The notes below the pieces were generated by a model. It was not told the DNA's origin. It was given only the letters and a program-made list of their open reading frames with translations, and did not search any database. Shown in pieces: positions 26,501-32,500 of a stretch of 64,000 nucleotides of DNA; the first letter of the stretch is position 1, and each line of letters opens with the position of its first letter. Location: positions 806,001-870,000 of the forward strand of contig CBDHCC010000002.1 of assembly GCA_965261015.1 (NCBI GenBank). Reading direction: 5' to 3'. Both the position numbers and the translations under genes were made by a program. Origin of the DNA: CBDHCC01 sp965261015 (GTDB taxonomy: Bacteria > Pseudomonadota > Alphaproteobacteria > Sphingomonadales > Sphingomonadaceae).

Positions 26501-29500
26501 CTGCCATTGAGGGAGGCGAGCCGCACGACTGCGTCGGTCGACAGAAGATTGTCGAATTGCACGGTAGCCCGCGTCACGCCCGTGGGCATTTGAATGCGGT
26601 CGATTCCGTCACCTGCGCTGATGTGAACCACGGCGTCCTGCGCCATGATAATGCGGTCGTGGCCACGGCCCGGCGTGATGTCTGCGTTGGCGCCCAGGTC
26701 GCGCAGGTCGAGCGGGTCCTGGCTGCCGGTGTCGGCGGACGCCTGCAGCCCGGCGCGGACCTCCTCGAGTGTCACCACCTCTCCGTCCGCGAACACGAAG
26801 CTCTCGACCGGGTTCTGGCGGTAGCCGCCCAGCACCACCAGGCGATCGGTGTCGGTCGCCAGCGTGATCAGCAGGTCGCCGTCGACGTTGCGGAAGGTGA
26901 CCCGGTCGCGCGTGACCGTCGGACCGAAGACGATGCGATCAATCCCGCCCGCGTCGAAGACACTGTCCTGGCCATCACCGAAGCCGAACAGGTAGGTGTC
27001 GTTGCCCCGGCCGCCCGCGAGCGCGTCCGAACCGCCCCGGCCCGCCAGCGTGTCGTCACGATTGTCGAAGCCCGTGAGCTCGTCATCGCCGTCCGAACCG
27101 CTGAGCATCCGGTCGAGGACGGAGGGCAGCTGGACGGTGACGCCGTTCTCGTCGGTGAACGGGCGCGACCCGTCGAGGGCAAGCACGGAGCCGTCGGCGA
27201 AGTGGAACTCCTCCACCCGCGTGTTCGCGAGGCCACCGATGATGGTGAGCGCGTCCGTCCCGTTGTCGAGGTCGACCACGAGGTCGTCGCCCGAGCGGCG
27301 GAAGCGCACCCGGTCGCGCTGGACGGATGCTCCGAACACCACCTTGTCGATGACGCCCGCGCGGTCCGCCTTCTCCTCGATGCGGTCGAGGTCGTAGCCG
27401 GCCGAAAACGCGTAGGTGTCGGCCGAGTGGCCGCCCATCAGGACGTCGTCGCCCTGCCGCCCGTCGAGCACGTTGGGCTGATCGAGCGAGCCCGTCAGGA
27501 TGTTGTCGGCGCTGTTGCCGCCCTCGATCTGCAGCCGCTGCTCGATGTCGCGCAAGGTCAAGGCGGAGCCGTCGTAGAACTCGAAGCGCTCAACCGCGTT
27601 TTCGACGCCCGCGAACTGATTGCGGATCCGTAGCGAGTCTGGATAGGCGACGCCCTGCGGGCTCAGGATGGTAATGAGGAGATCGTCGCCGCTGCGCGTA
27701 AAGACCACGTTGTCGCGGGTCACGTCGGCCCCGAACTCGACCACGTCGTCCACCGGCACGCGGACCCCACGCCGATCCTGCCAGTTGGCGCGCACCCTGC
27801 GGTCCACGATCACATCCTGGTCATAGCCCACATCGAAACGGTAGCGATCGCCGCCGTCGCCGCCGATCAGGAGGTCGTTGCCGCCTCGGCCGTCGAGCAG
27901 CTCGCCGAAGTTCGAGCCCGTGATGACGTCGTCGCCGTCGGTGCCGACGAGGTCCAGGTCCTCCGGATTGACGTCGGTGAATTCAACCGTGCGGTCGGTG
28001 AAGACGAGGTGCTCGACCGCGTAGTGCTGCGCGTCGTCGCGCACATACTGGTTCTCGAGGATGAGCCGCTCACCCGTGCCCTTGACCGTCACGATGAGGT
28101 CGAGCGCGGTACGCGTGAAGGTCACGTCGCTCGACGCGATCCCCTCGAAGCGGACCGTTTCGTCGCCGGACTCGTCGGAGACCGTGTCGTTGCCGTAACC
28201 GAGCGCGAAGATGTAGGTGTCGCTGCCCGATAAGCCTTCCAGACGGTCGTCACCAGCACCGCCGTCGAGCACGTCGCGGACGCCCTCGAAGCCGTAGACA
28301 GTGTCGTTGCCCGTCGTCTTGGCGAGGTCGACATAATGCTGGAGGAGCATCTGGTGGGACCAGCGCGTGCCGTCCCCGAACTCGATCGTCTCGATGAGGT
28401 TGGTGTAGCCGACCAGCAGGATCTCCTGGAGGTAGTCCTTCAGGATTACCCGGTCGTCGGTGCCGGTGACCCGCATGGCAAGCGTGTCGCTCTTGCCCTC
28501 GCGCAGGAAGTCCAGGTCGGTCCACCGGATGTCGTCGGTGAAGCGCAGGAGGTCGTCCTTGGGACCGAACATCGAAGAGGCCATGTCGGCGTCCTCGATC
28601 TGGTCCTTTCCATAGCCGCGACCGTAGATGTAGGTGTCGAAGCCCTGGCGCCCGGTCAGGTAGTCGTCGCCAGCCCCGCCATCGAGTGTGTTGTCGTTGA
28701 GCAGGCCGTAGATGGCGTCATCGCCGGCTGTCTTCGCGTTGGCGAGCACGCGCTCGACGATCTGCGTGAATTCGAGGCTCGTGCCGTCCTCGAAGATGAA
28801 CCGCTCAATGAGGTTGGGAGCGACGTAGTCGAGGCCGTCGCTGCTTCCCAGCAACGTGCCGAAGGCTCCCAGGTTGAGCCGGACGCCTCCGAACTGACCC
28901 ACCACCTCGATGGTGTCGGTCGTCTCGCGCCCCTCCTTGTCGAGGAGGACGATCTTGAGGTTCTCGCTGGCACCGTCGCGAATGAGCTTGAGGTCGTCGG
29001 CCGAGATGTCGCCGAGGAACTGCAGGAAATCGATGCCCGCCTTCTTGGGGCCGAAGGAGAAGGTGCCGAGGTCGTTGATGACGTCCTGGCCATCGCCGCG
29101 CTCGAAGACGTAGATGTCGCCGCCAGCGCCACCGGACAGGTAGTCATTGCCCTTGCCGCCCCAGATCACGTCTGCCGAGCCGGACCCGATCAGGGGATCA
29201 TTGAAGATGCCTGCCGCGCGCTCGCGGTCGACCACCTCCAGCATCATCCGGGTGCGATCCCAGATCGTCCCGTCGGCGAACACGATGGTGTCGACGCCCG
29301 ACTGCAGCTGCTTGCCGTTGGTCAGGCTGCCGTTGAGATCACCCAGGAACTGGTCGGTGATGCGGACGAGGTCGGTTTGCCCCCTGATCTGCAGGATGAG
29401 ATCCTGCCCGTCGCGGATCGCCTTTACCTCGGCGGCCGCGACGGCACTGAAGCGCAGTTCGTCGACCTCGCCCGTGTCATGGTCGACGATGCGGTCCTGG

Positions 29501-32500
29501 CCCGCGTTGCGACCGACGAAATAGAAGTCCGATCCCTTGCCACCGTTGAGAACCTGGTCGCCTGCGGACAGATAGAAGAAGTCGGTGCCGTCCGTGCCAG
29601 CAACGGTCGCGTCACCTGCCGAGTGGGTGCGGATGCGGCTCTCGTCGATCGAGAGGGCATGAGCCGTGCCGCGGATGTCGAGGTCTAGGCCGACAGTCTC
29701 ATAGGCGGCCAGCATCATCTGAAAGATGTAGGCCTGATCGACGGCGACCGTGGCGCCCCACAGGTTCCCGTCCCCCTTCATCTGGTAGTCGGGATAGACC
29801 TGCCAGAGGATCTCGTTCCAATCGGCAAGGTAGTCGAGCACCGCATCGTCGGCGTTGGATGCCGGCGCGCCTTCGAAGATTGCCTCGAAGAGCGGGGCCA
29901 GTTCGCGGTCGGTTGTCGCGAGGTAGGTGCTCGTCGCGACATCGTAGGCCAGCCCGCGCGCGAACTCCTTGAGACCACCCTGCAGTGCCAGGCGCACCGC
30001 CGTGCGTCGGCTCACCAGGATGTACTCGCCCATGGCCGCGCCGACGAGGTCGATCACCGGCTTGATGGCTGAGACGTAGCGGTCGGCGGCAAGGCTCGGG
30101 GAGCCGCTCGCATTGACGGTGTAGCTGATGTGACCGCTGGCCGCATCGATGGCGGCAGTCAGCATCTCGGGTCGGAAGTCGATACCGCCCAAGCTGGTGG
30201 CGAAGTGGAACTGGGCCGGGGTGAGAAGCTCGACGCGGTACGCGGAGTCGTCCGTCGATCCAATCTCGTCGAGCGTGTCGAAGTCGATCTCGTAATTGCG
30301 CAGGTTGAACTCGCGGCTGTCGCCGGTCTTCCACTCCAGCTCGAGCGCACGGTCGAGATTGCGCGCCCACACATAGAAGGCGCCGTCACGGTCAATGACC
30401 TGGACCGTGTAGTCTACGGCGATCCCGTCGGTGAACCGAACGCCGATCGCCTCCACCGGCAGGTCGGCATAGCGATTGAAGCCGATGGCTTCCAAGCGCC
30501 ATTCACGCCTCGCGCCAAGTGCTTGCGCAAGGATGTCCTCTCGTGTCGGGCGCGCGATCGCGACTCCATCAGAACCGAGGACAGTGCTGCCGCTCGCGAG
30601 GTGCCAGCTGCCGTCATCCTGGCGCACGCCATGGTCCAGCACGACCACACGCCCGGCTACGATCTCCACGAGGTAGGGTGCGTCCTCGCGGTGTTCTACG
30701 GCGGAGCCGCGGGTGGCCGACGACCACCCCTGTTCGAGGCGCCATTCGCCTCCCAAGGCGAGCAGTTGTTCCAGGGTTGGCCTGACGATCGGTTGGCCGT
30801 CCTGGCCCGAGACGGGCTGCCCGGAGGCCCGGGTCCAATAACCGCCGTCTTTATCCTCGACGTAGACGCCACGGTCGACGAGCACCGTGCGACCGTTCTC
30901 GTCCGTTCCGGTCAGCACCGGCGTCAGTTCACGCGTGCGCTCCAGCGTCTCGCCCCAGCGGCCGAGCACATCTCCGACCTGCGCAACGAGCGTCTTGAGC
31001 TTGGGAGCGGTCATGGCAGCCGCGCGCGTCGAAACGAGCTCGCCCAGGCCGATATCGTTGGCCATAGCAACCGAAAGGTCGGTAATCGAACCGAAGCCCT
31101 TGCTGTCCAGCGCCAGATCAGCCTGCCAGTCCGGTCGGCCCGCCTCGCCCGCATAGCGGGTGTCGGTGTCGCTCGACGGCAGGATGGCCTCAAACATCCG
31201 GGTGACCAGCCCGCTCGCGAACGTGACCGTGGAGGATCCAAGCAGCTGCGCACCTTGCGGAGTGACCGTGTCCAGCGCGTTCCGCTGCAGCGATAGTGAC
31301 ACGATGCCGAGCTGGTCCAGGGACTTGAGCTCGCCCGCGTCTGTGACGCCATCCTGGTCATAATCCTGCCAGACCTGCAGCTCCGACCAGATCAGATCGC
31401 CGACCGTGATCCGGCCATCGCCGTCGCTATCGTACTGCGCCAAGTCGTCCAGCCCGCCTTCGAAGCGAGCACCGAACATCTCACCGATGTCATCAATACG
31501 CCCGTTTCGGTTCAGGTCTCGAACCAGGAAGCCGTCGTCGCCCTTCAGCCACCCAGTGCGCTCGGCGAACAGGTCGCCATCCACGTCGAAGTAAATCTTG
31601 CGATCATTGCGGTCGACGGTCTCGATCCCGTCACCATCGAGATCGATGACGAGAGGGTCCTTGCCCAGCACCCAGGCCGCAGCCTTGGCGGAGCGGCTCA
31701 TCGCGGCAAGCGGCGTCAGCACCGCGTCTAGGGTCGCCAGAAGCTGCATCTGGATGCCCAGAGCACCGGTTCCCGCGATCGGAGGCAGCGCTGCGATCAT
31801 CTGGAGTACGGCGAGGAGTGGATTGCCGTCCTTGAAAACCATGTTCATGGTGCCGGCAGGACGTTCCGGATCGTGAACTAGGTCGGACAACCCCTGCCCA
31901 AGCGCAAACTGTTCAAATCCCCAGTAACTGGACACGAAATCAAAGTTCTTGATGCGCATGACGCCTGATGCGTTGATTGAGCCCCCTTCGCCATCTGGTA
32001 CAGCGTTAAAAATGCCTGGTCTGCCGGTGACCGCCTTGAAGAACCCATCGAAGATGTTGCCGACCAGCAGATCCTTGCCGTCACGCTTGTAGGTGATAAA
32101 CGGCAACAGGTGGTCGAAATAAACCTGATTACCCGTCGAAAACGCGGCGGCGTTGGCCGCACCGATAACGCCTGCTGCGACCTGCAAGCTGCCAGTCGCG
32201 GCCCCGAGAGCCAACCCGACAAGCGAAGCAGCCGCGTCGCCGCCGGTCAGCGGAATACCAAAGAATTTCAGCAGATCGTAGTGCTGCGCGTCCATGATTG
32301 TCGTGTCTGGGAAGTACCAGAAGTTGTCGGAGTTGCCGGAGACGTCCTCGGCCCGCTCCCCTTGATCATCAACGCCACTGGCGTAATCACCCCAGAGTTC
32401 TCCATCAGCTGATGTGTTGAAGATCCAATCGCGCCCGGAACCTCCCGCCGTAATGACCGACGTGCCGCCAAGTGCAACGACCCAGTCATCGCCACTGCCG